From Trichomonas vaginalis G3 (taxonomy: Eukaryota > Parabasalia > Trichomonadida > Trichomonadidae): a stretch of DNA of 64,000 bases. The translations under genes and the position numbers were made by a program. This document shows positions 1 to 10,986 of this stretch, one piece after another; position 1 is the stretch's first letter, and each line of letters opens with the position of its first letter. The stretch is taken from NCBI RefSeq assembly GCF_026262505.1, contig NC_067203.1, positions 23,293,411 to 23,357,410 on the forward strand. The letters are read 5' to 3'. The notes beneath the pieces were generated by a model that was given only the letters and a program-made list of their open reading frames with translations, was not told the DNA's origin and made no database searches.

Positions 1-74
1 TTTCATAAAACAATGATAAATATGAAATGAAAGAGAATCTCATAAAACAATGTTAAATATGAAATGAAAGAGAA

Positions 75-198
75 TAAGTTTCATGTTAACATCTGCACCA
101 TGCTCCACTAGGAATTGGACAATTTCTATTGATTGCGATTTGATTGCAATACTAAGAGGGCATTCATTAATATCCAAAGAATTTGATAAAATTATGAT
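75..198 (-). repeat. ankyrin cassette copy 1 in the minisatellite
   Basis: An approximately 124-bp segment whose minus strand encodes one ankyrin-like unit (DINECPLSIAIKSQSIEIVQ, then FLVEHGADVN). It is flanked on both sides by 37-bp units. The right flank, with GAAGAGAAAAATAATG and a GAATTC-containing unit, is the same as that of copy 4, which indicates duplication of larger blocks. Confidence 0.85.
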
Positions 199-884
199 AA
201 ATATGAAGAGAAAAATAATGTTATAAAACAATGATAAATATGAAGAGAAAGAGAATTCTATAAAACAATGATAGATATGAAAAGAAAGAGAATGATATAA
301 AACAATGATAAATATGAAATGAAAGAGAATGATATAAAACAATGATAAATATGAAAAGAAAGAGAATGGTATAAAACAATGATAAATATGAAAAGAAAGA
401 GAATGTAATAAAACAATGATAAATATGAAAAGAAAGAGAATGTTATAAAACAATGTTAAATATGAAATGGAAGAGAATGGTATAAAACAATGATAAATAT
501 GAAAAGAAAGAGAATTTCATAAAACAATGATAAATATGAAATGAAAGAGAATGTTATAAAACAATGATAAATATGAAATGAAAGAGAATCTTATAAAACA
601 ATGATAAATATGAAAAGAAAGAGAATCTCATAAAACAATGTTAAATATGAAATGAAAGAGAATGATATAAAACAATGATAAATATGAAAAGAAAGAGAAT
701 GATATAAAACAATGTTAAATATGAAAAGAAAGAGAATTTCATAAAACAATGATAAATATGAAATGAAAGAGAATGTTATAAAACAATGATAAATATGAAA
801 AGAAAGAGAATTTCATAAAACAATGATAAATATGAAATGAAAGAGAATGTTATAAAACAATGATAAATATGAAATGAAAGAGAA

Positions 885-1008
885 TAAGTTTCATGTTAAC
901 ATCTGCACCATGCTCCACTAGGAATTGGACAATTTCTATTGATTGCGATTTGATTGCAATACTAAGAGGGCATTCATTAATATCCAAAGAATTTGATAAA
1001 ATTATGAT
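885..1008 (-). repeat. ankyrin cassette copy 2
   Basis: This is the same ankyrin-coding segment as at 75-198 with no difference that I can see. It starts 810 bp after copy 1, which equals a 144-bp block plus 18 units of 37 bp. Confidence 0.85.
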
Positions 1009-1510
1009 AGATATGAAAAGAAAGAGAATGGTATAAAACAATGTTAAATATGAAATGAAAGAGAATGTCATAAAACAATGATAAATATGAAAAGAAAGAG
1101 AATGATATAAAACAATGATAAATATGAAAAGAAAGAGAATTTCATAAAACAATGATAAATATGAAATGAAAGAGAATGGTATAAAATAATGATAAATATG
1201 AAATGAAAGAGAATCTCATAAAACAATGTTAAATATGAAATGAAAGAGAATGTAATAAAACAATGATAAATATGAAATGGAAGAGAATCTTATAAAACAA
1301 TGATAAATATGAAATGAAACAGAATGTAATAAAACAATGATAGATATGAAATGAAAGAGAATGATATAAAATAATGATAAATATGAAATGAAAGAGAATC
1401 TCATAAAACAATGTTAAATATGAAATGAAAGAGAATCTTATAAAACAATGATAAATATGAAATGAAACAGAATGTAATAAAACAATGTTAAATATGAAAT
1501 GAAAGAGAAT

Positions 1511-1634
1511 AAGTTTCATGTTAACATCTGCACCATGCTCCACTAGGAATTGGACAATTTCTATTGATTGCGATTTGATTGCAATACTAAGAGGGCATTC
1601 ATTAATATCCAAAGAATTTGATAAAATTATGATA
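1511..1634 (-). repeat. ankyrin cassette copy 3
   Basis: Same segment, 626 bp after copy 2 (144 bp plus about 13 units of 37 bp). Its left flank is again the 37-bp unit. Confidence 0.85.
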
Positions 1635-2098
1635 AATATGAAGAGAAAAATAATGTTATAAAACAATGATAAATATGAAATGAAAGAGAATGATATAAAA
1701 CAATGATAAATATGAAAAGAAAGAGAATTTCATAAAACAATGATAAATATGAAATGAAAGAGAATGGTATAAAACAATGTTAAATATGAAATGGAAGAGA
1801 ATCTTATAAAACAATGTTAAATATGAAATGAAAGAGAATCTTATAAAACAATGATAAATATGAAATGAAAGAGAATGATATAAAACAATGTTAAATATGA
1901 AATGAAAGAGAATGTTATAAAACAATGATAGATATGAAATGAAAGAGAATGATATAAAATAATGATAAATATGAAATGAAAGAGAATCTCATAAAACAAT
2001 GTTAAATATGAAATGAAAGAGAATGATATAAAACAATGATAGATATGAAATCAAAGAGAATCTCATAAAACAATGTTAAATATGAAATGAAAGAGAAT

Positions 2099-2222
2099 AA
2101 GTTTCATGTTAACATCTGCACCATGCTCCACTAGGAATTGGACAATTTCTATTGATTGCGATTTGATTGCAATACTAAGAGGGCATTCATTAATATCCAA
2201 AGAATTTGATAAAATTATGATA
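2099..2222 (-). repeat. ankyrin cassette copy 4
   Basis: Same segment, 588 bp after copy 3 (144 bp plus 12 units of 37 bp). It shares its right flank with copy 1. Confidence 0.85.
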
Positions 2223-2797
2223 AATATGAAGAGAAAAATAATGTTATAAAACAATGATAAATATGAAGAGAAAGAGAATTCTATAAAACAATGATAAATA
2301 TGAAAAGAAAGAGAATGTTATAAAATAATGATAGATATGAAAAGAAAGAGAATGATATAAAACAATGATAAATATGAAATGAAAGAGAATGGTATAAAAC
2401 AATGATAGATATGAAAAGAAAGAGAATGATATAAAACAATGTTAAATATGAAATGAAAGAGAATGTCATAAAACAATGTTAAATATGAAATGGAAGAGAA
2501 TCTTATAAAACAATGTTAAATATGAAATGAAAGAGAATGTCATAAAACAATGATAAATATGAAAAGAAAGAGAATGATATAAAACAATGTTAAATATGAA
2601 AAGAAAGAGAATTTCATAAAACAATGATAAATATGAAATGAAAGAGAATGATATAAAACAATGATAAATATGAAAAGAAAGAGAATGTAATAAAACAATG
2701 ATAAATATGAAATGGAAGAGAATCATATAAAACAATGATAAATATCAAAAGAAAGAGAATCTCATAAAACAATGTTAAATATGAAATGAAAGAGAAT

Positions 2798-2921
2798 AAG
2801 TTTCATGTTAACATCTGCACCATGCTCCACTAGGAATTGGACAATTTCTATTGATTGCGATTTGATTGCAATACTAAGAGGGCATTCATTAATATCCAAA
2901 GAATTTGATAAAATTATGATA
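2798..2921 (-). repeat. ankyrin cassette copy 5
   Basis: Same segment, 699 bp after copy 4 (144 bp plus 15 units of 37 bp). The units just to its right (about 2925-2990) are the most degenerate of the array. This suggests an older edge on the side of the parent gene. Confidence 0.85.
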
Positions 2922-3325
2922 AATATGAAAAGATTGAGAATCTCATAAAATGATAATATATATGAAAAGAAAGATAAAGTAATGAAACAATGATAAATAT
3001 GAAAAGAAAGAGAATTTCATAAAACAATGATAAATATGAAATGAAAGAGAATGGTATAAAACAATGATAAATATGAAAAGAAAGAGAATGTAATAAAACA
3101 ATGTTAAATATGAAATGGAAGAGAATCTTATAAAACAATGTTAAATATGAAATGAAAGAGAATGTAATAAAACAATGTTAAATATGAAATGAAAGAGAAT
3201 CTTATAAAACAATGATAAATATGAAAAGAAAGAGAATGTAATAAAACAATGTTAAATATGAAATGGAAGAGAATCTTATAAAACAATGTTAAATATGAAA
3301 TGAAAGAGAATGTAATAAAACAATG

Positions 3326-4201
3326 TTAAATATGAAATGAAAGAGAATGATATAAAACAATGATAAATATGAAAAGAAAGAGATTATAAATTTTGTTGAT
3401 ATCTCCTTCATTAGTTAGTAAATAAGATGCAACATCATAATTTCCGAAATACATACTTTCTGCTATTGAATCAGGAGTTTGTCCAAAATTTGATTTAAGA
3501 TACTCGGCAATTTCATAGTTTCGATAATCCAATGCTATATTAATCATGTTATCAAATGATTTACCATCTTCTATCATTTGCATAAAAATGTCATTATTTC
3601 CGCCTTTAACAGCATATTTTTCGGAGTATTTTGTGTATTCAGCTCCTAAATTTTTCAAGTAATTGAAACACAATTCTGATCCATATCTAATTGCACAGTC
3701 AAGTGGGGTGATATAATAATCTATTTCCTTATTAATATCAAGATTTGGGAATTTACTCTTAAGTTTATCAACTTTATCCCATGCAATATAGTATAAAGGA
3801 GATTCTGTTGAATACAAATTAAGAATTTGTTCTTCTTCCCATTCAGGATTGAAATTTTTGAATTTGAAACCTTGATAATGTAGAAGCGTCGCTAATTTCT
3901 TATTTTTCGGTTTATATATGTATGAAAATGCGTTTGATATCTTTTGATAAAGTTCCGAAAATAATTTAATTTCTTTAACACGAATTTGTGAAAAAATATT
4001 AATCAAACAAAGCGTCATTTGGATAGTTATTTTGTGATTTGCTATTAATTCGATAATTTGTGAAGATATTTCTATAATATTATTGGAATTGACGCCCCAA
4101 ATAATTTTTGATGCTTGATCTGGGTATTCGAATACTTTAATTGGCTTAAGGTCACTGTAACTGCAAAAATTTTCGTTTTTTGGCTGCTCTGAACTTGTCA
4201 T
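3326..4201 (-). pseudogene. ankyrin/DUF3447-family protein, 3' end replaced by minisatellite
   Basis: The frame opens at an ATG at 4252, but the start at 4201 (MTSSEQPKNENFC) is preferred because an AAAAGTGTCACA box lies about 20-30 bp upstream of it. The product from 4201 is about 291 aa. Residues 1-180 resemble the helical N-terminal region of the large trichomonad ankyrin/DUF3447 family, and the rest shows degenerate ankyrin helices such as ITPLDCAIRYGSELCFNYLK and SIAESMYFGNYDVASYLLTN. The last about 20 residues (LFLFIFIIVLYHSLSFHI) come from the 37-bp minisatellite, so the normal C-terminal ankyrin repeats are missing and the frame simply runs out in the array. The role of the family is unknown; scaffold or surface-linked functions are usually assumed. 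I call it a truncated gene, though expression from the promoter is possible. Confidence 0.7.
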
Positions 4202-4292
4202 GCTTTGTAAAAATTTTAGATGTGACACTTTTGGTCTCAATAACAAAATCATGCGTGCTGGTTATAAATTTATGAATGAAGGATATTAACCA

Positions 4293-4466
4293 GCACGTTT
4301 TTAAATATTAATTACAGTAAATGTATATTTTGTAAAGATTCTTTTTAATAAAAAGTGACACCTCAGAAAAGCTAAAATATTGAATTTTTGGAACTTTTGA
4401 TAGAGCACGTTTTTAAATATTAATTACAGTAAATGTATATTTTGTAAAGATTCTTTTTAATAAAAA
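4293..4466. repeat. 112-bp-spaced direct repeat upstream of the ankyrin gene
   Basis: A block of about 60 bp beginning GCACGTTTTTAAATATTAAT and ending with TTCTTTTTAATAAAAA occurs at 4293 and again at 4405. An AAAAGTGACA box follows the first copy. No coding sequence is seen. Confidence 0.8.
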
Positions 4467-4490
4467 AATAAAATTTTGAAGAAGAACACA

Positions 4491-4812
4491 AAATCTTCTG
4501 AAAAATAATATCACATAAACTCATATTATTTTCTAATATATAACTATTTTATATAAAAATCAAATTTAATGATCTTAAAAGCGAAGGATAAACCTCAAAA
4601 TTTACGAATATAATGAGTGGGAATATAATGCTTATCTATCATAAAACCATATGAAATATCAATTTTTGCTTTACGCCTATTCCCACTCATTATATTCGTA
4701 AATTTTGAGGTTTATCCTTCGCTTTTAAGATCATTAAATTTGATTTTTATATAAAATAGTTATATATTAGAAAATAATATGAGTTTATGTGATATTATTT
4801 TTCAGAAGATTT
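4491..4812. repeat. long perfect inverted repeat (135-bp arms, 52-bp spacer)
   Basis: The arm at 4491-4625 is the exact reverse complement of 4678-4812 as far as I can check base by base, with spacer 4626-4677. The tips are AAATCTTCTG and CAGAAGATTT. No coding potential is visible and no clear target duplication flanks it. It could be a foldback (MITE-like) element or a recent inverted duplication. Either strand would form a strong hairpin RNA if transcribed. The rest of the gap from 4813 to 5061 shows an AAAAGTGACA box (on the minus strand near 4950-4963) and nothing else. Confidence 0.9.
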
Positions 4813-5061
4813 CATTCTATATGCCTATGAAAAGTACTCACAAAACTAACTTTTTCCTAATTATAATTAAATCTAGAATATTGTATTATGCTTAGTATTA
4901 TTTCATTTTTCTCATTCAATTTAGAATTTACAAATGTCAAAAAATTGAGAGCTGTCACTTTTGATGAATTTCTGTTTATTACATTACAAAGAATATGAGC
5001 AAATAATATTGAGAATTTAAAAAAAAAGCAAACAACAAAGTTTTATCATGATAAAAATATA

Positions 5062-7137
5062 TTATTTTCCTTGCTTTTTAGCGTATTTCTGATATAAGTT
5101 AGCAAACATCTGTTGAACAGGACGTCCTTTGAATCTACTTGACTCAAAGTATTCTTCACTTGATGGAACAATCCAACTTTCATCGATTTCGGAGACAGTT
5201 CTTATGTATCCTTTATCAGTGAACACATATTCTGAGAACAGAACCCATTTCGGAGTCTTTCCCCATAAGCAGGAAGCTCTGTGTATTGGTGCTGCCTCCA
5301 AACACTCAGAAAACAAATATCCTGACTTATCATAAAAAGCAACATTTGTAAACAATCCAGTCAAAAGTGATTGTAAAATTAGTTTGTTTCTATTTGGATT
5401 AATCCTTGATGCGGACACAACAGGAATATTCATTTTCTGCATCATCTCTATTAGCTGTCCTTGAGATTTCAATGCACTTTCCAATGTCCGAAAATTCAGA
5501 AAATTTTCATTACAAAATTTTTCACTTTTGAAAATTGTAAAAGCTTCAAACGCAGTTAACAATGTTATGTGGTCACTTGTTTGGTTCTTGAACTGCATCT
5601 GCATTTGCAATGCCCGTTCGAGATCCTTCTTTGGCCTCAAAAACACTTGTCCTTGTTCAGAAAGCAAAGAAACTAAAGCTGCAACTTCTTTGTTGCATCC
5701 GAAATCTTTAGCTTGTATCAATGCACGACTTAATCCTGGTTCCAAAGGGAATTGGGACATCAAGCGCCCGATATCAGTCAATTGACAATTACTGTCAACA
5801 GCGCCCAAAAAGTGAAGTTCCTCGATGGCCGCACGAATTAAATGTCTGTGCGGCATGTCGATGAAAGGAAATCCTGGAATATCCTTGATGCCGACTGCAA
5901 GCATGAGCAAGAGAACACTTGATAGATTGCTGCGACTGATCTCTGGCTCCGTTTGGTCGGGAAGAACTTCATTAAAATCTTTTTCGGTGTATAATCTGAA
6001 GCATTTTCCTGGCCTTGTTCTTCCAGCACGTCCTGAACGTTGAATAGAGCTTGCTCGTGAGACATTAGTTACTTGGAGTGATGACATTCTTCGTTTCGGT
6101 ACGTACATCGTTTGTTTGACCAATCCTGAGTCAATTACAAAGACAATTCCATCAATTGTCAATGATGTTTCAGCAATATTGGTTGCAACAATCACCTTTC
6201 GCACTGATTCCGATGGAGGAACAAAAACTTTTGTCTGTTCTATCAATGGCAAAGAAGAATATAAAGGAAATACTTTAATTTCGGAAATTCTCGCTCCTGT
6301 AGCTAGTTCTGGTTTAAGCTTTGATCTCAATACACTGCAGCAATGCTCAATTTCATCTTCACCAGTCAAAAATATCAAAATATCGCCTGATCCTTCTTTT
6401 TCATGAATAAAAATTGCTTTTTCAATGGCTTTTTCTACGTAATTGTCAACCTTCACAGTCTCATATTCAATTGTAACTGGGTGTAATCGGCCAGGAATAG
6501 ATAGATGAGGAGGAATTTTTTCATTTATTGTGAAAAACTTTGTAAATTTAGTTGCTTCTAGAGTGGCAGACATAACAATAAGCTTTAAATCTTTTCTATG
6601 CGATAAAGCTTGATGTAAAAGGCCAAGAATGATGTCTGTATTTATTGTTCTTTCATGTGCTTCATCTATGATGATAACTCCATAATTTCTTAGGTACGGA
6701 TCGAGAAGAAACTCTCTAAGAAGAAGTCCATCTGTCATATAAATTAATTTTGTTTGATCCGAAATGCATTTGTCAAATCTTACGTTGTAACCAACAATCC
6801 CACCAAGTTTGCAGTCTAGTTCTGCTGAAACACGAGTTGCTACATTGATTGCAGCGACTCTTCTTGGCTGAGAGCAAATCATTGATTGTTTTGGATTTAA
6901 AATTCCTGATTCAAGTATAAATTGTGGTATTTGAGTTGTTTTACCTGATCCTGTATTACCCTCGATAATGCAAACATTACTTTCTCTAACGATTTTTAAA
7001 ATTTGATCTTTGTATTCGTAAACCGGAAGTTTTTTACGAGTTTCAAGTATTCTGTAATACTCTGTTGAATAAGGTTTGTTTTCGTATGGATTAATTTCAT
7101 GATTTTTTCGATTATTTTCCTGATTTTCCAAATGCAT
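5062..7137 (-). CDS. DEAH-box RNA helicase (Prp43/DHX15-DHX8 type)
   Basis: A 691-aa protein with the full DEAH-helicase set: motif I GNTGSGKTTQ (residues 60-69), motif Ia around QPRRVAAI, motif II DEAH (158-161), motif III SAT (190-192), motif IV-like FLTGEDEIE (near 256), motif V TNIAETSLT (319-327) and motif VI QRSGRAGR (366-373). Winged-helix, ratchet (HA2) and OB-fold regions follow up to a Lys-rich end. The short N-terminus and total length fit the Prp43/DHX15 or DHX35 class rather than Prp2/16/22, which carry long N-terminal extensions. Members drive NTP-dependent remodelling in splicing or ribosome assembly. The ATG at 7137 opens the frame just before the helicase core. The closest paralogue cannot be settled by eye. 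Confidence 0.93.
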   Translation of the reverse strand: MHLENQENNRKNHEINPYENKPYSTEYYRILETRKKLPVYEYKDQILKIVRESNVCIIEGNTGSGKTTQIPQFILESGILNPKQSMICSQPRRVAAINVATRVSAELDCKLGGIVGYNVRFDKCISDQTKLIYMTDGLLLREFLLDPYLRNYGVIIIDEAHERTINTDIILGLLHQALSHRKDLKLIVMSATLEATKFTKFFTINEKIPPHLSIPGRLHPVTIEYETVKVDNYVEKAIEKAIFIHEKEGSGDILIFLTGEDEIEHCCSVLRSKLKPELATGARISEIKVFPLYSSLPLIEQTKVFVPPSESVRKVIVATNIAETSLTIDGIVFVIDSGLVKQTMYVPKRRMSSLQVTNVSRASSIQRSGRAGRTRPGKCFRLYTEKDFNEVLPDQTEPEISRSNLSSVLLLMLAVGIKDIPGFPFIDMPHRHLIRAAIEELHFLGAVDSNCQLTDIGRLMSQFPLEPGLSRALIQAKDFGCNKEVAALVSLLSEQGQVFLRPKKDLERALQMQMQFKNQTSDHITLLTAFEAFTIFKSEKFCNENFLNFRTLESALKSQGQLIEMMQKMNIPVVSASRINPNRNKLILQSLLTGLFTNVAFYDKSGYLFSECLEAAPIHRASCLWGKTPKWVLFSEYVFTDKGYIRTVSEIDESWIVPSSEEYFESSRFKGRPVQQMFANLYQKYAKKQGK

Positions 7138-7304
7138 TTATTCAAAAAATATGAAAAATAAACTTATTTAATAGAGAATTTAGGAGGGTACTCGATGGCT
7201 GTTAATGTTTAATAATTTATTCAGCAAATAATCTTGGCCGAAAAATTCAAATCTAAAATTGAGAAGAATATAATCGAATCAAAAAATATAAAAATTCATT
7301 TTGT

Positions 7305-8201
7305 ATGGAACCACCTCCACCAATTACTGTTCTTCGTGCACATCAACAATCCGTTACATCTGTATGTTTTCACAAAGGAAAACTCATTTCAACATCAACA
7401 GGAAATGAATTATTTGTTTGGAATTTAGAAACTCGACGTGTTGAAAACATTTTAAGCAAATTCAAAGAAGGGGATGATGGTTTGTTGCGTGCTTGTGCCA
7501 ACGATAACATTATTTGCGCAAATAGTCGACTTGGAAGACTTTTAATTTACGATATTAACACAATGAAGCAAATAACTGAAGTAGCCACAGATCAATCACA
7601 TGGTTTTGCTGGTTGCAGACTTCATGATACTGATATTTACTTCGCAGATGCATTCAATGCGAAAATTTGTATTTATGATATGAATTCTTCGAATTGGTTC
7701 CCTATTTCTACACTCAAAGACCATGGTATGATCATGGATATATCATATTACGATAATTATATTGGTGTTTGCCTTGAAGATTCAAATGTCATTGTTATCG
7801 ACAATCGAAACTCGATTGAACCTGTTTGGACAGCAACATTAGGTCGTACTGATCCATCAGTTTCCATTTGCATGCTTGGAGAAGAGCGTTGTCTCGTAGG
7901 AGGAAGCGAAAAAAGTGTTTACGATGTAACTCCATCCTCTCATGAATCTTTTTACGAAATGCCACACGCAGGCATCGATGATATCGCTGTTCGTAGTGAT
8001 GGCCGCATCTGGGCCCTTTCTGGATGGGATGGAAGAGTCAGATTGTTTGATGCAAAGAAGAAGACTCCACTTGCTGTATTAAAACATCACCGTGGAGGTA
8101 TTCATACTGTCGCTTTCGCCGAAAACGATATTTTCGCAAGTGCTGGCGATGATAGAGGAATTGCTGTTTGGGATCTGTACAAAAGGAAGAACCAGAAGTA
8201 A
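7305..8201 (+). CDS. WD40-repeat protein, ASA1/GNB1L-like
   Basis: A 298-aa protein with WD40-type beta-propeller blades, for example the first blade (VLRAHQQSVTSVCFHKGKLI ... LFVWNLETRR) and the last two (GWDGRVRLFDAKKKTPLAVL, then HHRGGIHTVAFAEN ... IAVWDLY). The last two blades and the whole length match the ASTRA-associated protein 1 / GNB1L family. That family works with the TTT complex in stability of PIK-related kinases; this role is family knowledge, not seen here. The gene is divergent from the DEAH helicase, with a gap of about 170 bp between starts, so the two may share a promoter region. Confidence 0.75.
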   Translation: MEPPPPITVLRAHQQSVTSVCFHKGKLISTSTGNELFVWNLETRRVENILSKFKEGDDGLLRACANDNIICANSRLGRLLIYDINTMKQITEVATDQSHGFAGCRLHDTDIYFADAFNAKICIYDMNSSNWFPISTLKDHGMIMDISYYDNYIGVCLEDSNVIVIDNRNSIEPVWTATLGRTDPSVSICMLGEERCLVGGSEKSVYDVTPSSHESFYEMPHAGIDDIAVRSDGRIWALSGWDGRVRLFDAKKKTPLAVLKHHRGGIHTVAFAENDIFASAGDDRGIAVWDLYKRKNQK

Positions 8202-9020
8202 TAACTTCTCATATTATATAGATTTGAATAGCTTTTGGCCCGTTTTTGTCAAGCTTTTTTCATATTATGTCAAAACTATGATTTTTGTTAATGAACCGTA
8301 GATAGGAGAAGTTGTACATTGAAATCATTTGATTTTCTTTCATCAAAACAAAGAAAAATGTTATCGTACCGATATCATCTCAAAAATCATTAATTAATTG
8401 TTCGTAGAACTCATTAAATATTAGATTTGTAATTGTTTTTCAAGTTAAATTGATCGTATTTTGCTTTCTGAGAATTTTTATATTAAATTTTTTGTTTTAA
8501 TGCAGTTTTATATGGTAAAACATAGTTTACTAATGCTGAATATTATAATAATAATCATAATGGCCGTTTCTACACGATATGTAAACTCTCTTGATACGAT
8601 TTCGTATTTATTTTGAGCGATCTTTACTTGAAAAATGATTTTTCCAGACTGCTAGATTGTATTCTTCAGATTTCATGCATATATACGTTACAAAATTTTC
8701 AAAGAGATTTTGGTCAATCTTATTTTGTTTCAAATTTAAAGGTTTTGCATTATTAAAGACTTATACAATAGTTTGATCTCAAAAACCTGATAAAATCATG
8801 GAACTCACAAATGAATAAATTCAGAGTGTTTTGAAAAAAACAAAAAGCAGATGGAATAGAATTCATTTGTTTATGAATATTTCTGCAAATGACGATTCCA
8901 TGGTTTGTTTTTTTACATTCCTAAGAAAAAGAATGCAAGTGGCAATGTAATTTTCCAACTCTTGTATATTTTAATTAAAAGTTATATATATCAATATATA
9001 GACTTGGTTTTCTCAGGGAC
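8202..9020. other. intergenic, no gene seen
   Basis: About 820 bp of AT-rich sequence between the WD40 gene and the tail-anchored protein gene, which converge here. I see only short imperfect inverted words (for example CATGGAACTCACAAATG near 8795 against ATTCCATGG near 8895), and no conserved open frame. Confidence 0.6.
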
Positions 9021-9740
9021 TTAGTTCTTTTTAGCCAAAACGCCACTCTTATTGAGAGCGATAAGAGCTGCTCCAGCAACAACAATAAACAGGAAAAGAA
9101 GGATATCGAAAGAATGCTTCTGCATGAAGGTCTTCTTTGTAGATTTCTTCTTGGTAATTGGTGTTGTAGCCTTCTTTGTAGCTTTCTTAGCTGGAGCCTT
9201 CTTTTCTTCCTTCTTTGGCTCTGGCTTCTTCTTCTCTTCTACCTTTGGTTCTGGCTTCTTTTCTTCCTTCTTTGGCTCTGGCTTCTTTTCTTCCTTCTTC
9301 TGTTGTGGCTTCTTTTCTTCCTTCTTCTGTTGTGGTTTCTTCTCTTCCTTCTTTGGCTCTGGCTTTGGTTCCTCTACTGGGGCTGGAGCTTCATCTTCAT
9401 CTTCCTCTTCCATAAGAGCAGAGAATTTGTTCTTGCTTGTAGATTTCTTAACCTCTTCAGCAGCTTCATCTCTGATTTGTTCGACTGGAGTCTCCTGCTT
9501 CTTGGATGGAGATACAGATCTCTCTGCAGCGACCTTTTTCTCGTATCTTTCCTGCATTCTGGCTAAGCGAAGAAGCTGGCGTTCATCTGAGTTGTCGTCC
9601 TCGTAATATACGTTTTTCTTCTTCTTTGCAAACTTGGTGTTTTCTGGAACCTCGATGGCATTGGATCCGACGTCAACAGAGTTCCACTGTGACTGCTTGA
9701 TTCCTACTTTAACTGGGAGAACTGGGGCTTCTTCGGTCAT
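9021..9740 (-). CDS. tail-anchored Lys/Glu-rich membrane protein
   Basis: From the ATG at 9740 (MTEEAPVLPVKVGIKQSQWN) the product is 239 aa; the longer frame to 9761 opens only with TTG. After an acidic/basic N-terminal half with a predicted coiled coil (RQLLRLARMQERYEKKVAAE), a low-complexity region repeats KKEEKKPEP and KKEEKKPQQ several times. A basic Ala/Lys/Thr stretch and one C-terminal hydrophobic helix (FDILLFLFIVVAGAALIAL) follow, ending KKN. This is a classic tail-anchor layout with a cytosolic N-terminus. A ribosome or ER tether role would be inference; no enzyme motif is present. Its codons are richer in G+C than the surroundings, consistent with high expression. Confidence 0.8.
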   Translation of the reverse strand: MTEEAPVLPVKVGIKQSQWNSVDVGSNAIEVPENTKFAKKKKNVYYEDDNSDERQLLRLARMQERYEKKVAAERSVSPSKKQETPVEQIRDEAAEEVKKSTSKNKFSALMEEEDEDEAPAPVEEPKPEPKKEEKKPQQKKEEKKPQQKKEEKKPEPKKEEKKPEPKVEEKKKPEPKKEEKKAPAKKATKKATTPITKKKSTKKTFMQKHSFDILLFLFIVVAGAALIALNKSGVLAKKN

Positions 9741-10079
9741 GCGAACAAATAAAAGTGTCAAGAGCCGTCAAATCCGTTCAATTTCTATGATTTCACTTTT
9801 ACTGGCAACATGCATAAAATTGCACCGTGCTAGGAATTTAGGCACAGTTATTTATGAGTATTAGTATTGTAATTTGTTTAGTCGCATTTTTGAAAAGGTT
9901 CCACAAAATTTCCAAATTTGATTCTCCTCTCCAAGATTTCGGACTTTGTTGCACGTCGCACTATTTAAAGCATTAAACAATAATTATGGAAAATCGTATA
10001 TTTTATGTTTTAAAACAAGAATACAAAACGAGACATATATTCATTCATAAAAATCAGGCCAAATATGGCAAGTATATGT

Positions 10080-10358
10080 TTATTCGGAAGATTTAGGCTG
10101 TTTAAGAATCAATTTATGCTGAAGAACGGAACAATAAATTGAGTTTGGCAATTGAAAATTCTTTTTGGCTTCTTCAAGTATTTTATTACTTATTTTAGTG
10201 GCATATGTGGATCTGCTAATGATTTCTTTGAATCGATGCGCTTTTAAAAGCGAAACGAAAAATCTGAGCATTAGCCATAAATGGTCGATCAATATTTGGA
10301 AAAGTTTTATGTATACTATCTCTCGGTGTGTTTTTTGTAATAGTTTTGTCTTTGGCAT
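10080..10358 (-). CDS. small hypothetical protein
   Basis: A 92-aa frame from an ATG at 10358, rich in Lys, Leu and Ile, with likely alpha helices (FQILIDHLWLMLRFFVSLLK, then KISNKILEEAKKNFQ). I do not recognise it. It stands alone between the tail-anchored protein gene and a transposon-like region. Amino-acid use looks more protein-like than the other frames here, but a chance frame is possible. Confidence 0.35.
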   Translation of the reverse strand: MPKTKLLQKTHREIVYIKLFQILIDHLWLMLRFFVSLLKAHRFKEIISRSTYATKISNKILEEAKKNFQLPNSIYCSVLQHKLILKQPKSSE

Positions 10359-10986
10359 AGAAATCTAAAGCAAATTATGGTGATTGTCCAGACGAGATGG
10401 TTATCTAAGGAGTCAATGAGTTATAAGAATAATATGCTTGTATATGTGAGGCAGTATGGCCGATGGAAACTATCAGGTGTGTCTTCTGTTCAGAAATGAC
10501 TTAATTATGCCAAAAATCCACTCTTTTTGTAAAGATTTCAGAAATCATCCATTAGGTCTTTGAGAAGTTGATTAGTTTTGATGGAGATGTGAGTCGTCAT
10601 AGTGCATCTTGTTGTATAGAAATATATCAAAAATCATATTCATGATGATATTCATTCAAATAATCAGGGAAAAACTGTCAATTAATCCTTTATTTCAATG
10701 ACCTAAATCTTGTCTGCATCAGCGTAAAAGCCATTTTGATTTGTGGTGCAATATGATCTTGTAATTTTTCAAAATATGGTCAATATATACTCGATATGAC
10801 TGTTAATACATCCCATATGATATTATATCTGAATGTGATTTTCTTTTCGTTTGAATGATAGTGAAAAGAAGTAAAATTATTGAAAAAATTATATACACGA
10901 TAAAAATTCCTTCTTCTCAGCGACAATAGATATTATATGAACTGGTTTGTAAGTTTCCATTAATTATCATGTCAAAAATAAGAAAA
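10359..10986. other. intergenic, no gene seen
   Basis: AT-rich sequence without a convincing open frame, up to the TTAA tip of the neighbouring repeat element. Confidence 0.5.

Larger units (their letters stand above)
1..3385. repeat. 37-bp minisatellite array with five embedded ankyrin cassettes
   Basis: The stretch is built from a 37-bp unit (core ATAAAACAATGATAAATATG followed by AAATGAAAGAGAAT plus a variable triplet), present in very roughly 75 copies counting degenerate ones. Variation is confined to a few slots: the triplet before ATAAAACA, GATAAA versus GTTAAA or GATAGA, and GAAATG versus GAAAAG or GAAGAG. Because 37 is not a multiple of 3, every minus-strand frame cycles through the same hydrophobic words (LFHFIF, SLSFHIYH, SFISYL), which makes long but probably meaningless open frames. 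Five copies of a non-minisatellite cassette interrupt the array. The array continues off the left edge, so its full size is unknown. It lies at the 3' side of the minus-strand ankyrin gene. Confidence 0.93.

Noticed and set aside
40-3138. Many 60-145-aa minus-strand open frames rich in Phe, Ile and Leu
   Set aside because: They are produced by the 37-bp minisatellite read in rotating frames; they have no stable start or domain.
9052-9606. 184-aa and 150-aa plus-strand frames rich in Phe/Ser/Leu
   Set aside because: Antisense of the Lys/Glu-rich repeat of the tail-anchored protein gene.
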